DNA of 64,000 bases from positions 1-64,000 of the forward strand of contig CAVUVM010000008.1 in NCBI GenBank assembly GCA_963744935.1, in the 5' to 3' direction. The number at the start of each line of letters is the position of its first letter. Position 1 is the stretch's first letter. The notes beneath the pieces are model-generated. The model ran no database searches, was not told the origin of the DNA, and saw nothing but the letters and a program-made list of their open reading frames with translations. This DNA comes from Bog-473 sp963744935 (GTDB lineage Bacteria > Actinomycetota > Acidimicrobiia > Acidimicrobiales > RAAP-2). The position numbers were made by a program, and so were the translations under genes. Below are positions 7,991 through 15,746 of the stretch, in pieces.

Positions 7991-8958
7991 TGGCCGGCAC
8001 CGGTCTGCGGGGCCGGGTGCGCGCTGCCCGCTTCCCCCTCGCTCCGCCGTCGTGGCCAGCGACCGTGGAGCGACCCGACCCCGAGCGCAAGGTCGGCCTC
8101 GACTACGACCACGAGTGGTCACGCCGTTACCCGGTCCGACTCGCCCGTGCCGTGGTGATGGACAACGTCGCCCGGCCTGCAGCCCGCCTCCTGGCTCCTG
8201 CCACGGTGCGCGGGATCGAGCACCTGCGTCACGTCGAGGGGCCCGTGATCTTCGCGGCCAACCACGCCAGCCACATCGACACGCCGCTGTTGCTCACCAC
8301 CCTGCCGGTGGAATTCCGGCACCGCACGGTCGTCGCCGCAGCGTCCGACTACTTCTTCGACCGCACCTGGAAGTCGGCCCTGTGGTCCTTTGCGCTGGCG
8401 GCCGTCCCGATTGAGCGCAGCCGGGTGAACCGCAAGTCGGCCGACACCGCGGCCGGGCTCATCGAAGACGGCTGGAACCTGGTCATCTTCCCCGAGGGCG
8501 GCCGCTCGCCCGACGGCTGGACCCAGCCCTTCCGCGGTGGCGCCGCCTACCTGGCCCGGCGCACCGGACGACCCGTGATCCCGGTGTACCTCCACGGCAC
8601 CCGGCACGTGCTGCCCAAGAGGTCCGACGACGCGCTCCCACCGGGCGGCTCGGGAACCGAGGCCCGCCGCGGGGGGCGCCTGCGCCGCTCGCCCATCGCC
8701 GTCCTCTTCGGAGCGCCCATGAGCCCCGACGAGGGCGAGAACGCCCATCGCTTCTCTGACCGGGTCGAGGCGGCGGTCGCCACCCTCTCACGCGAGGTCC
8801 ACTCGGACTGGTGGCTGGCGCGCCGCTCGGTCAGCGCTGTGGCCCCGACCCCGGGGGCCGAGACAGCACACCGGGGCCCGGCGGCCTCGCCTTGGCGGCG
8901 GGCCTGGGCACTCGACGAGCCACCGTCGCGGGTCCGCGACTCGGAGTGGCCCGACTGA
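7990..8958 (+). CDS. 1-acylglycerol-3-phosphate O-acyltransferase-like (PlsC/LPLAT)
   Basis: A 322-residue acyltransferase that should transfer an acyl group to a glycerophosphate-type or other hydroxyl acceptor at the membrane. Block I is NHASHIDTP (the catalytic H-x4-D, about residue 91), the acceptor-binding motif is FPEGGRSPDG at ~165 and a later block is GRPVIPVYLHG. It is the last gene of the coupled operon, overlapping the LarA-like gene in TGATG. The C-terminal ~60 residues are low complexity and not part of the fold. With the acyl-CoA reductase and alcohol dehydrogenase it suggests synthesis or turnover of an ether- or alcohol-containing lipid; this is inference. Confidence 0.88.
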   Translation: MAGTGLRGRVRAARFPLAPPSWPATVERPDPERKVGLDYDHEWSRRYPVRLARAVVMDNVARPAARLLAPATVRGIEHLRHVEGPVIFAANHASHIDTPLLLTTLPVEFRHRTVVAAASDYFFDRTWKSALWSFALAAVPIERSRVNRKSADTAAGLIEDGWNLVIFPEGGRSPDGWTQPFRGGAAYLARRTGRPVIPVYLHGTRHVLPKRSDDALPPGGSGTEARRGGRLRRSPIAVLFGAPMSPDEGENAHRFSDRVEAAVATLSREVHSDWWLARRSVSAVAPTPGAETAHRGPAASPWRRAWALDEPPSRVRDSEWPD

Positions 8959-8988
8959 ACCCGGTCCGCTCGGCTCACCCGGAGTGAC

Positions 8989-9411
8989 TCAATCGGCCTG
9001 GTACAGGTGCAGCACCTCGAGCAGCTGCTCCTCGGTCATGGGCTTCTCCACCAGCGCGACGGGTCGGACCGCGCGATCGCGAAAGGCTTCTCTGGCATAC
9101 CCGGTCATGTAGACGACGGCGATATCGGGCCGTTGGAGCCGGATGGTGTCGGCCAGCTCGGTTCCCTGCATCCGCGGCATGACGACGTCGGTCAGCAGCA
9201 CGTCGATCACGCCAGCGTGATCGTGGCTGAGCTCGACCGCAGCCTCGCCGTCGCCGGCGTCCAACACTGCATAGCCGTTGCGCTCGAGGATCTCGCGGGT
9301 CATGGAGCGCAGCGCGCGCTCGTCCTCGACGACCAAGATCGTCTTCGTCGAGTCGCGACCCGACACACGTGTGGCGTTCAACGCACTCACTTCCAAGCCG
9401 TACAGGAGCAT
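8989..9411 (-). CDS. Stand-alone response-regulator receiver domain
   Basis: A 140-residue CheY-like protein with no output domain. Visible features are the acidic pocket VVEDE, the phospho-acceptor Asp in LLTDVVMPR (about residue 75), the switch Thr region YMTGY and Lys in VEKPMT (about 123). The start is taken as ATG at 9411 because the upstream extension has no homology-like content. No histidine kinase is adjacent; the cognate kinase must lie elsewhere. Such receivers resemble the C-terminal receivers of hybrid kinases, so it could be a phosphorelay intermediate. Confidence 0.88.
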   Translation of the reverse strand: MLLYGLEVSALNATRVSGRDSTKTILVVEDERALRSMTREILERNGYAVLDAGDGEAAVELSHDHAGVIDVLLTDVVMPRMQGTELADTIRLQRPDIAVVYMTGYAREAFRDRAVRPVALVEKPMTEEQLLEVLHLYQAD

Positions 9412-9540
9412 AGTGAGGTCTCGCTGTGGAAACCCTGATCGAGCGTCCGGGGAGGCCTCGCCCACACGAGCGTGCCCCTCAACAGGGCGGGGAGGGCCGA
9501 AGGCGCGAGAGTCCTGTGGCGAGGTGGTAGCAACGATGCC

Positions 9541-10374
9541 GTGCAAGTCGTCGTGCTCGGCAGTGGCAGCCCGCTTCCCGACCCGGCTCGCGCCGGACCC
9601 TCCATTCTGGTCCGCACGAGCGCGGGCGACCTGCTCTTCGACTGTGGGCGTGGCGTCCTGATGCGTGCCGCCGCGGCCGGAACGAGTGCTGGTGCTCTGC
9701 GAGGACTCTTCCTGACCCATCTCCACAGCGACCACACGACCGATCTGAACGACGTGATCACGTCGCGCTGGATCACGTCGTTCCAACCCAATCCACTCAC
9801 GGTGCTCGGGCCGACGGGCACCGCCGCGCTGGTTGCAGCGACCGAGGCGATGCTCGAGTTCGACATCGGCTACCGACTGGCCCACCATGCGGACCTGCAG
9901 TGGCGGCCCTCCACCAAGGCAGCCGAGTGCGCCAGCGGCGACGTGTGGGGCGACGGCGACGTCACGGTGACGGCCGCTCCGACCGAGCACGCACCGGTCC
10001 GCCCGACCCTCGGCTACCGCATCGACGATGGCACGACCTCTGTGGTGGTGGCGGGCGATACCGTCCCGTGCGCGGGGCTCGACGAACTCTGCGCAGGGGC
10101 CGACACGCTGGTGCACACCGTGATCCGGCGAGACCTGATTGAGCAGATCGGATTGCAGCGACTGAGCGACGTCCTCGACTACCACTCGACGGTGCAGGAC
10201 GCGGCACGTACAGCGGCCCGCGCCGGCCTGGGCACCCTCGTCCTCACCCATCTGGTGCCCTCTCCCCAGCCGGGTGCCCAAGGAGAGTGGGCCGCGCTGG
10301 CCAGTGAGCACTTCGCCGGCGTCGTGGTCGTGAGCAACGACCTGACGACGTGCGACGTGGTCTCGTCCGGGTGA
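9541..10374 (+). CDS. MBL-fold metallohydrolase, ribonuclease Z-like
   Basis: A 277-residue metallo-beta-lactamase-fold protein. It begins VQVVVLGSGSPLPDP and shows the metal-binding motif THLHSDHTTDL (about residue 58, HxHxDH), a further His in PTEHAPVRPT, the Asp in VVVAGDTVPC and the terminal LTHLVPSP His. The order matches the RNase Z/ElaC-like branch, which includes tRNA 3' processing enzymes and arylsulfatase-like hydrolases; the length is shorter than long-form RNase Z and no exosite arm is obvious. The GTG start at 9541 is chosen because the protein fold begins immediately there. Confidence 0.85.
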   Translation: MQVVVLGSGSPLPDPARAGPSILVRTSAGDLLFDCGRGVLMRAAAAGTSAGALRGLFLTHLHSDHTTDLNDVITSRWITSFQPNPLTVLGPTGTAALVAATEAMLEFDIGYRLAHHADLQWRPSTKAAECASGDVWGDGDVTVTAAPTEHAPVRPTLGYRIDDGTTSVVVAGDTVPCAGLDELCAGADTLVHTVIRRDLIEQIGLQRLSDVLDYHSTVQDAARTAARAGLGTLVLTHLVPSPQPGAQGEWAALASEHFAGVVVVSNDLTTCDVVSSG

Positions 10375-10422
10375 GCGACGACGTCGGGCCGTTGCTCGCC
10401 ACCCGGTAACGCGAACTCAGAC

Positions 10423-11199
10423 TCATTGTGGGGACCGACTGGAGTGGCTGCCCCTCGCAGCCCTGTGCCGGCGCAGCCAGCGCCGTCCGCCCACCGTCGC
10501 GAGGCGCTCCGCGCGCAGCCGCTCCGACGAGGAGTCGTCGAGCGGCGCCAGCGCCCCATCGCCGAGCGCCCACCCCAACAACACGTCGGCCAAGGCCGGG
10601 TTGCGCGCCAGCACCGGGCCGTGCAGGTACGTCCCGACGATCCGCCCGCGCACGGCACCTTCGCTGGCGTCACCTCCGCCGTTGCCCACGCCGACTGTGA
10701 CACGGCCCAGCGCGGTCGTGCCCTCGGCCAGTGTCGTGCGCCCGCCGTGGTTCTCAAAGCCGCTCAGCAGCGGCAAGTTCGCCACCCCCGTCGCTTCGGC
10801 CAGGACCTCGCCCACAGCGCGAGGGCCTTCGCCCTTGCGCGTGTCCATCTCGAGGAGGCCGAGCCCCTCATGGGGCGAGCCGTCCGCACCCGGGAAGGTC
10901 CGTCCGACCACCTGGAACCCGGCGCATACCGCGAGCACGACCGCCCCGTCGCCGACGCGTCGCGCGAGCATCCCGTCGTCGATCAGGGTGCGGGCCGCGC
11001 GCACCTGGGGTCCGTCCTCGCCCCCGCCCAGACAGTAGATGTCCGCCTCGGGGAGGGGGCGGTCCGAGACCGCCTGGAGCAGCTCGACCGGCCGGCCCCG
11101 CCACTCGGCTCGCCGGGCCAAGATGAGCCCGTTGCCGCCGTCACCATAGGTCCCGAGCAGGTCCGGGTACACCACAGCGACGCGGAGCACCGCACTCAT
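10423..11199 (-). CDS. gatD: Lipid II isoglutaminyl synthase, glutamine amidotransferase subunit
   Basis: A 258-residue class I glutaminase of the CobQ/CobB type, the GatD partner of MurT. It supplies ammonia to amidate the D-Glu of peptidoglycan lipid II. Visible motifs are the N-terminal YPDLLGTYGDGGN, the nucleophile Cys in VLAVCAGFQ (about residue 92), the oxyanion-type GGGEDGPQ and the catalytic His in TYLHGPVLARNP (about 190). The start ATG overlaps the murT stop (ATGA), so the two subunits are coupled. The last ~25 Arg-rich residues look like a non-conserved tail. Confidence 0.93.
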   Translation of the reverse strand: MSAVLRVAVVYPDLLGTYGDGGNGLILARRAEWRGRPVELLQAVSDRPLPEADIYCLGGGEDGPQVRAARTLIDDGMLARRVGDGAVVLAVCAGFQVVGRTFPGADGSPHEGLGLLEMDTRKGEGPRAVGEVLAEATGVANLPLLSGFENHGGRTTLAEGTTALGRVTVGVGNGGGDASEGAVRGRIVGTYLHGPVLARNPALADVLLGWALGDGALAPLDDSSSERLRAERLATVGGRRWLRRHRAARGSHSSRSPQ

Positions 11200-12431
11200 G
11201 CGGGAGCCCCCAGCAGGTCGTGGAAGGCCGTGTAGTTGCCGATCACGTCGACGGTGCCGCCAGCCGCCTCGCCGGCATGGCGGACCGCTTCCACGGGGTC
11301 CGCCTCCGTTTCATGCGCGACGCCGGCGTAGTGCAGGCGCACCGACAGGTCACGGAACCGCTCCCCTGTCGCCACCACGACCCGGCCGGCGAGGCACTCG
11401 TAGGGGACGTCCCAGAGCCAGCTGGGGTCGGTGCCGTCTGCCACCCTGGCGTTGATGCTCACCACGAGCGGCGTCTCGGTCCCTGCCACCAGATCGAGGA
11501 GCTCATCCCACCCCGCCGGGTTCTTGGCCAGCATGAGCCGGGCACCGACGTCCCCGAAGGCGCGCACCGTGAATCGCCCGGCCACCTCGCGCACCGATGC
11601 CATGGCCTCGAGCGCCGATCCGGCGTCCACCCCGCACGCCTCGCTGGCCACGGCGGCCATCAACGCATTGGCGACATTGAACCGCCCGGGTAGTTGGAGG
11701 TGGATCGGATAGGTCCGGCCGTCGGCCCACACTGCGCGGGCCGTCCCTTCGGGGCCCAAGACGAGGCTCGCCTCTGACTCAGGCCTGGTGAAGCCGCACG
11801 ACGAGCACGACCACGTGCCCTCGCCGAAGGTGATGCGCTCCTCGCACGAGGGGCACCCGACGGCGTCGAGCTGCCAGCGCAGCCCTGCTCCCACCCAGCG
11901 CACGTCGCGTGCCGCACCGGCACCCCACACGACGAGCGGGTCGTCGGCGTTCGCCACGACGTGGGTATGCGGCGCGGCCGCCAGCGCGGCCCGCCAGCGC
12001 CCTGCGACCATGCGCACCTCGTTGGTCCGATCGAGCTGGTCACGCGAGAGGTTCAGCAAGACCACGGCGGTCGCAGCGGTCGCGGTCAAGACCCGCGGAA
12101 GATACGCCTCGTCCACCTCGAGAACAGCGCGGCGACGCGTCCGTCCCCGCCAGCGCGGCCACGTGGCCGGGCGGCATGTTCGACCCGGTCTCGTTGCTGA
12201 CGACGGCCTCTCCCCCGGACCCCAGGCCGACGGTCACCAGCCTCGTCGTGGTCGTCTTCCCGTTCGTCCCGGTGACGAGCACCACCTGACGCCCCGCGCT
12301 CAGGTGCTCGAGTAGCCGTGGATCGAGGCGGAGCCCGGCGCGTCCCCCGCGACCGTTCCCTGACCACGGCCCAGCCGGCGCGACGCAGCGTTCACCGCGC
12401 GCGTTGTCGCGCTCGCGAGCCCTGCCCTCAC
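11196..12431 (-). CDS. murT: Lipid II isoglutaminyl synthase subunit MurT, with three apparent frameshifts
   Basis: Mur-ligase-like ATPase that, with GatD, converts D-Glu to D-isoGln in lipid II. The parts lie in four reading-frame segments: an N-terminus from a GTG at 12431 overlapping the upstream stop (GTGA); a P-loop segment GTNGKTTTTR after a shift near 12344-12348; a short DGRVAALF segment after a shift near 12145-12148; and the rest (EVDEAYLPRVL, Cys4 zinc ribbon CPSC/CSSC, LQLPGRFNVANAL, C-terminal DUF1727 with KNPAGWDELLD) after a shift near 12119-12125. The first two are repaired by adding one G to a G-run. The summed length (~412 residues) equals a normal MurT, and the gene is usually essential, so sequencing error is more likely than decay. 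Confidence 0.88.
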
Positions 12432-13816
12432 CGAGGGGGCTTCGTACGTGCCAGCTCGTCCGGTGTGGGCTCGTGGCGCTCCCGGGCCTCGGGCGGGAGC
12501 AGCGCGCTGATGGCCGCCATAATGGTCTCGGTGTCGGCCTTGGCATCCGTCAACGAGAGGGCCACCGGCTTGCCGACGCGCACCAGGACGGTCGGCGGCT
12601 GTCGGACGAGCGTCACGTCGGGGACGCGCGCCGATCTCGGCCACACCTTCTCGGTCCCCCACAGTCCCACGGGTACAACGGTGGCGCCGGTCGACGCAGC
12701 CAGACGCGCCGTCCCTGTCTTGCCGTGCAGCACCGGGTCGAAGAAGTCATAGCCCCGCGGGATGGTGCCCTGGGGCAAGACGATCACTACTTCGCCCGCC
12801 TTCAAAGCGGCCTCGGCGTCGCGCAGCGGTTGGCCCGATCCGCTGCCTCGGTCGACCGCAATGCCGCCGATCGCGCGTGCGACCATCCCGACGACGGGAG
12901 CATCGAAGATCTCCTTCTTGCCGAGGAAGCGCACCGGTCGCCCGATCTCGCGAGCGACCAGGGCGAGGGCGGCCACGTCGAAGTAGCTCCGGTGATTGGC
13001 TGCCAGCAGCACAGGCCCGCGCGCCGGCACATGCTCGACGCCCGTGATGTCGAAGCGGGCGTAGGGAAAAGAGAGCTTGCGGACGAAGGGCCGCAAGAGG
13101 TGGTACGGCTCGAACCCGATGACATTCGGGACCCCCGGTGGACGGTCCCAGTGCTCGACCGACCAGCAGCGGGCGGTGGCGACGACCAACAGCGACGGAT
13201 CCGGGTTCACCGCGTGTGACGTGCCCACGCTCGAGAGCAGGGGGACGTCGAAGATGCTGTCGCTGCAGGCGTGGCACTCGCTCAAGTCGACCGAGTTGAC
13301 CTCCGCCCAGCGGCGGACGGCGCGCAGCTTGCCGGTCCCCCACACGAACCCCTCGTAGAGGCGGCCGGTATAGCGACCCTCGTGCGTCTCGTAGGCGGTG
13401 GCGATGAGGTCGTCGAAGCCGTAGGCCTCCGCGAACGGAGCGATCATGTCGGTGGGCGTCGTGGTGGTGAGCACCAGTCGATGCCCCTCGGCCCGGAAGG
13501 CGGCAAGGCGCTGGGGGGCGAAGGGGGCGACCAACTCGCTGAGAGCGGCCACCGCCCTGCGGCCTGCGGCCTGGACCTGATCCTGGCGCCACCCTCGGGC
13601 CACCCGGGCTGCCGCCCGCACGAGGCCCATGGACAGGAGGTTCTCGCCCAGGCGGTCGTTGACCGCGTAGAGCAGCCTGTCCCCCGGGAGCGATCGACCC
13701 TCCGGGAGCACGCCCTCGGCCACGAGGGCACGATTGAGCACCTGACCCGAGGAGTGGGCCAGCAGGGTCCGATCGAGATCGATGAAGACGGCGCTTGCGC
13801 TCCCGCTGGCGGCCAC
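12428..13816 (-). CDS. HAD-IB phosphatase fused to PlsC-type acyltransferase
   Basis: A bifunctional protein of about 462 residues from GTG 13816 (longer upstream starts are possible). The N-terminal HAD-IB domain has motif I FIDLDRTLL, LTTTTPTDM and CSDSIFDVPLL, typical of phosphoserine-phosphatase-like enzymes. The C-terminal LPLAT domain has NHRSYFD (catalytic H-x4-D), LPQGTIPRG and VVPVGLWG. Similar fusions are common in Actinobacteria and are annotated as lysophosphatidic acid acyltransferases in phospholipid or triacylglycerol synthesis. Its stop overlaps the murT start in GTGA, giving an operon plsC/HAD-murT-gatD that links lipid and cell-wall precursor synthesis. Confidence 0.88.
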   Translation of the reverse strand: MAASGSASAVFIDLDRTLLAHSSGQVLNRALVAEGVLPEGRSLPGDRLLYAVNDRLGENLLSMGLVRAAARVARGWRQDQVQAAGRRAVAALSELVAPFAPQRLAAFRAEGHRLVLTTTTPTDMIAPFAEAYGFDDLIATAYETHEGRYTGRLYEGFVWGTGKLRAVRRWAEVNSVDLSECHACSDSIFDVPLLSSVGTSHAVNPDPSLLVVATARCWSVEHWDRPPGVPNVIGFEPYHLLRPFVRKLSFPYARFDITGVEHVPARGPVLLAANHRSYFDVAALALVAREIGRPVRFLGKKEIFDAPVVGMVARAIGGIAVDRGSGSGQPLRDAEAALKAGEVVIVLPQGTIPRGYDFFDPVLHGKTGTARLAASTGATVVPVGLWGTEKVWPRSARVPDVTLVRQPPTVLVRVGKPVALSLTDAKADTETIMAAISALLPPEARERHEPTPDELARTKPPR

Positions 13817-13934
13817 GGACAGGCAGCCTAAAGCAGTTCGATCGCCGGGCCCGGGGTCGAAGAAGGCGCCGTGACGTTCATGCGAGGGTGGCCGACCGTA
13901 CCTGGTCGCCACCGCGGAACCGGCCTGGAATTGG

Positions 13935-13972
13935 GAGAAGGGATCGCCGGGGGGGGAGGGCGATCCCTTCTC
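13935..13972 (-). promoter_or_regulatory. Strong stem-loop in the leader of the HAD/PlsC-murT-gatD operon
   Basis: Perfect 14-bp inverted repeat (GAGAAGGGATCGCC and its complement) separated by a 10-base loop that is almost all G on the plus strand (C on the transcript of the operon). It lies about 120 bases upstream of the chosen start. There is no U-tract, so it is not a classic terminator; a leader or attenuator structure is possible. Confidence 0.45.
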
Positions 13973-14077
13973 GAGACTCACCGGGGCTTGGAGGGGGGGA
14001 TTCCGTTTCCCTGCGGTCTGCCATCCATTGTGTCGGCCTTTCGGCAATCAGTCAAGCAGCTTTAGAAGATACTTTCT

Positions 14078-14092
14078 ATCAGTTAAACTGAT
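14078..14092. promoter_or_regulatory. Candidate LysR-type operator (T-N11-A palindrome)
   Basis: ATCAGTTAAACTGAT is a 15-base inverted repeat (7-bp arms around one A) in an AT-rich patch 43 bases upstream of the LysR gene. It fits the T-N11-A form preferred by LysR regulators (T14079, A14091). It could serve LysR autoregulation and the divergent operon. Confidence 0.5.
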
Positions 14093-14134
14093 GACAAGAG
14101 CAACTCGGGCAAGCGTTTCTGCAGAAAGGCCGCC

Positions 14135-15043
14135 ATGGAACTGAAACATCTGCAAGCACTCCTGGGCATCGCCGACACCGGCAGCTTCTCCGCCGCGGCG
14201 GCCTCCATCGGCACGGTGCAGTCGAACGTCTCGGCCCACGTGGCCCGCCTGGAGCGCGAGCTGGACGTCCAACTGGTTGACCGGTCCTCGGGCCGGCTGA
14301 CCGAGGAGGGCGACGTGGTGATCGAGCGGGCGAGGCGGGTCATGAACGAGCTCGAGGCGATGGTGGCCGACGTGACCGCGCTGCGCGAGGAGGTCGTCGG
14401 GACGGTTCGCCTCGGCATGATCGGCACGACGGGCCGCTGGCTGGTGCCCCAGCTCTTCGACCTCTTGCGGGTGCGCCATCCCCACATCCACCTCAACATC
14501 GCCGAGGGCTCGAGCGTCCAGCTCGAGACCGCGCTGGCCTCGGGACAGCTCGAAATTGCCGTCGTCACCTTCCCCCTGAGCGGCGACGAGATCATGGCCG
14601 CGCAGCTCTTCGACGAGGACCTGGTCCTGGTACTGCCCTCGGGCCACCCCCTCGGCGCGGAGGCCTCGGTAGACCTCGAAAAGCTCTCCGAGCTCGAGCT
14701 CCTGCTCCCCGCCCCGGGCACGGCGCTGCGAGCCGAGATCGACAGCGCCACCGTGCCTGCTCGCATCGACCTGCGCCCCGCCATGGAGCTCGATGGCGTC
14801 CGCCTGATCGCCTCGCTGGCCTTCGACGGCTACGGGCCGGCGATCCTTCCCGCCACGGCAGTGCCGGGCCACCTGCGGGGGCGCTTCTCGGTCCTCCCCG
14901 TTGCCGGACTTCCCCGCCGGAGGGTCGGCGTGGCGCAGCGTCGCCGCGGCCTGCCATCGGCGCCCGCCCGCGCCGTCATCGACGTCCTCGGCCTGGTCGT
15001 CAACGACGCCCTGTCGATGCCCGAGGGGATCCACCCGACCTAG
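14135..15043 (+). CDS. LysR-family transcriptional regulator
   Basis: A 302-residue regulator with the LysR winged helix-turn-helix at residues 1-60 (MELKHLQALLGIADTGSFS, then VARLERELDVQLVDR) and a periplasmic-binding-like effector domain (GTVRLGMIGTTGRWLVPQL onward, ~88-290). It is transcribed away from the plsC/HAD-murT-gatD operon, with a T-N11-A palindrome between them, so autoregulation is likely and control of the divergent operon possible. The effector cannot be inferred from sequence. Confidence 0.93.
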   Translation: MELKHLQALLGIADTGSFSAAAASIGTVQSNVSAHVARLERELDVQLVDRSSGRLTEEGDVVIERARRVMNELEAMVADVTALREEVVGTVRLGMIGTTGRWLVPQLFDLLRVRHPHIHLNIAEGSSVQLETALASGQLEIAVVTFPLSGDEIMAAQLFDEDLVLVLPSGHPLGAEASVDLEKLSELELLLPAPGTALRAEIDSATVPARIDLRPAMELDGVRLIASLAFDGYGPAILPATAVPGHLRGRFSVLPVAGLPRRRVGVAQRRRGLPSAPARAVIDVLGLVVNDALSMPEGIHPT

Positions 15044-15125
15044 GAACGCTCTGTCGACGAGGAACTGGTCCGAGGAACGGGCGGGAGAACTGGCGGGAGG
15101 AACGGGCGGTCGGGGCCGGAGCGGC

Positions 15126-15746
15126 TCAGGCCGCGGCCGGACTCGGCTCTCGCCACATCGTCCACATCGGCGGCCCGTCCGGGAGCCGGACCTCCTTCAC
15201 CACCTCGAACCCGTGCCGGCGGTAGAAGGGGACATTGCGCTCTTTCGAGGACTCGAGGTAGCAGGGCACGCCCTCGGCGTCGCAGTGTGCGAGGACGGGC
15301 TGCATCAGGGCGCCGCCGATGCCCTTGCCCTGCCGCTCGACCGCCGTCCCCAGGCTGGCCAGGTACCAATGGGGTTCATGGGGGTGCAGCGACTCGACGA
15401 GGTTGAGCAGGCGCAGGGTGGCGGCGAGGTTCGTCGCCACATAGGGCAGCACCGGCACCATGGTGAGGATGCCGCGCAGGCCGGTGAGCATCGGCTTGCC
15501 GGCCGGCCCCCAGATGGCTGAGCCCTCGTACCCCTCAGCCATGTAACAGCCCCCGAAGGAGAGGTAGTCAGCCTTCATCTGGGTGCGGAAGAAGGCGCGC
15601 AGCCCCGCCTCGCGGCGAGGCTCCTTCGGGAACACGTACATGGCGACGGGATCGTCCCAGAACGTGCGCGCCATTTGGGCGGCCATCGAGTCGACGTCGT
15701 CTGCGGTCGCACGCCGGATCACTGGCAGGGCAGGGTCGCGAACCAT
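15126..15746 (-). CDS. GNAT-family N-acetyltransferase
   Basis: A 206-residue acetyltransferase. It begins with a typical GNAT strand (IRRATADDVDSMAAQMART), and the acetyl-CoA pyrophosphate-binding loop is RQGKGIGGALM (residues ~139-149, Q/RxxGxG/A), followed by CYLESSKERNVPFYRRHGF, the usual beta5-alpha4 end. Its ATG at 15746 lies 28 bases inside the 3' end of the upstream acyltransferase gene, so the two are probably co-transcribed. The acceptor amine is unknown. Confidence 0.9.
   Translation of the reverse strand: MVRDPALPVIRRATADDVDSMAAQMARTFWDDPVAMYVFPKEPRREAGLRAFFRTQMKADYLSFGGCYMAEGYEGSAIWGPAGKPMLTGLRGILTMVPVLPYVATNLAATLRLLNLVESLHPHEPHWYLASLGTAVERQGKGIGGALMQPVLAHCDAEGVPCYLESSKERNVPFYRRHGFEVVKEVRLPDGPPMWTMWREPSPAAA

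Noticed and set aside
6614..8122. Open antisense frame of about 500 codons across the LarA-like gene
   Set aside because: No domain motif; it is the complement of a convincing coding sequence.
11196..12431. Programmed frameshifting in murT
   Set aside because: Three shifts in one gene, without a slippery heptamer or evident stimulatory structure at each, make programmed shifting improbable.
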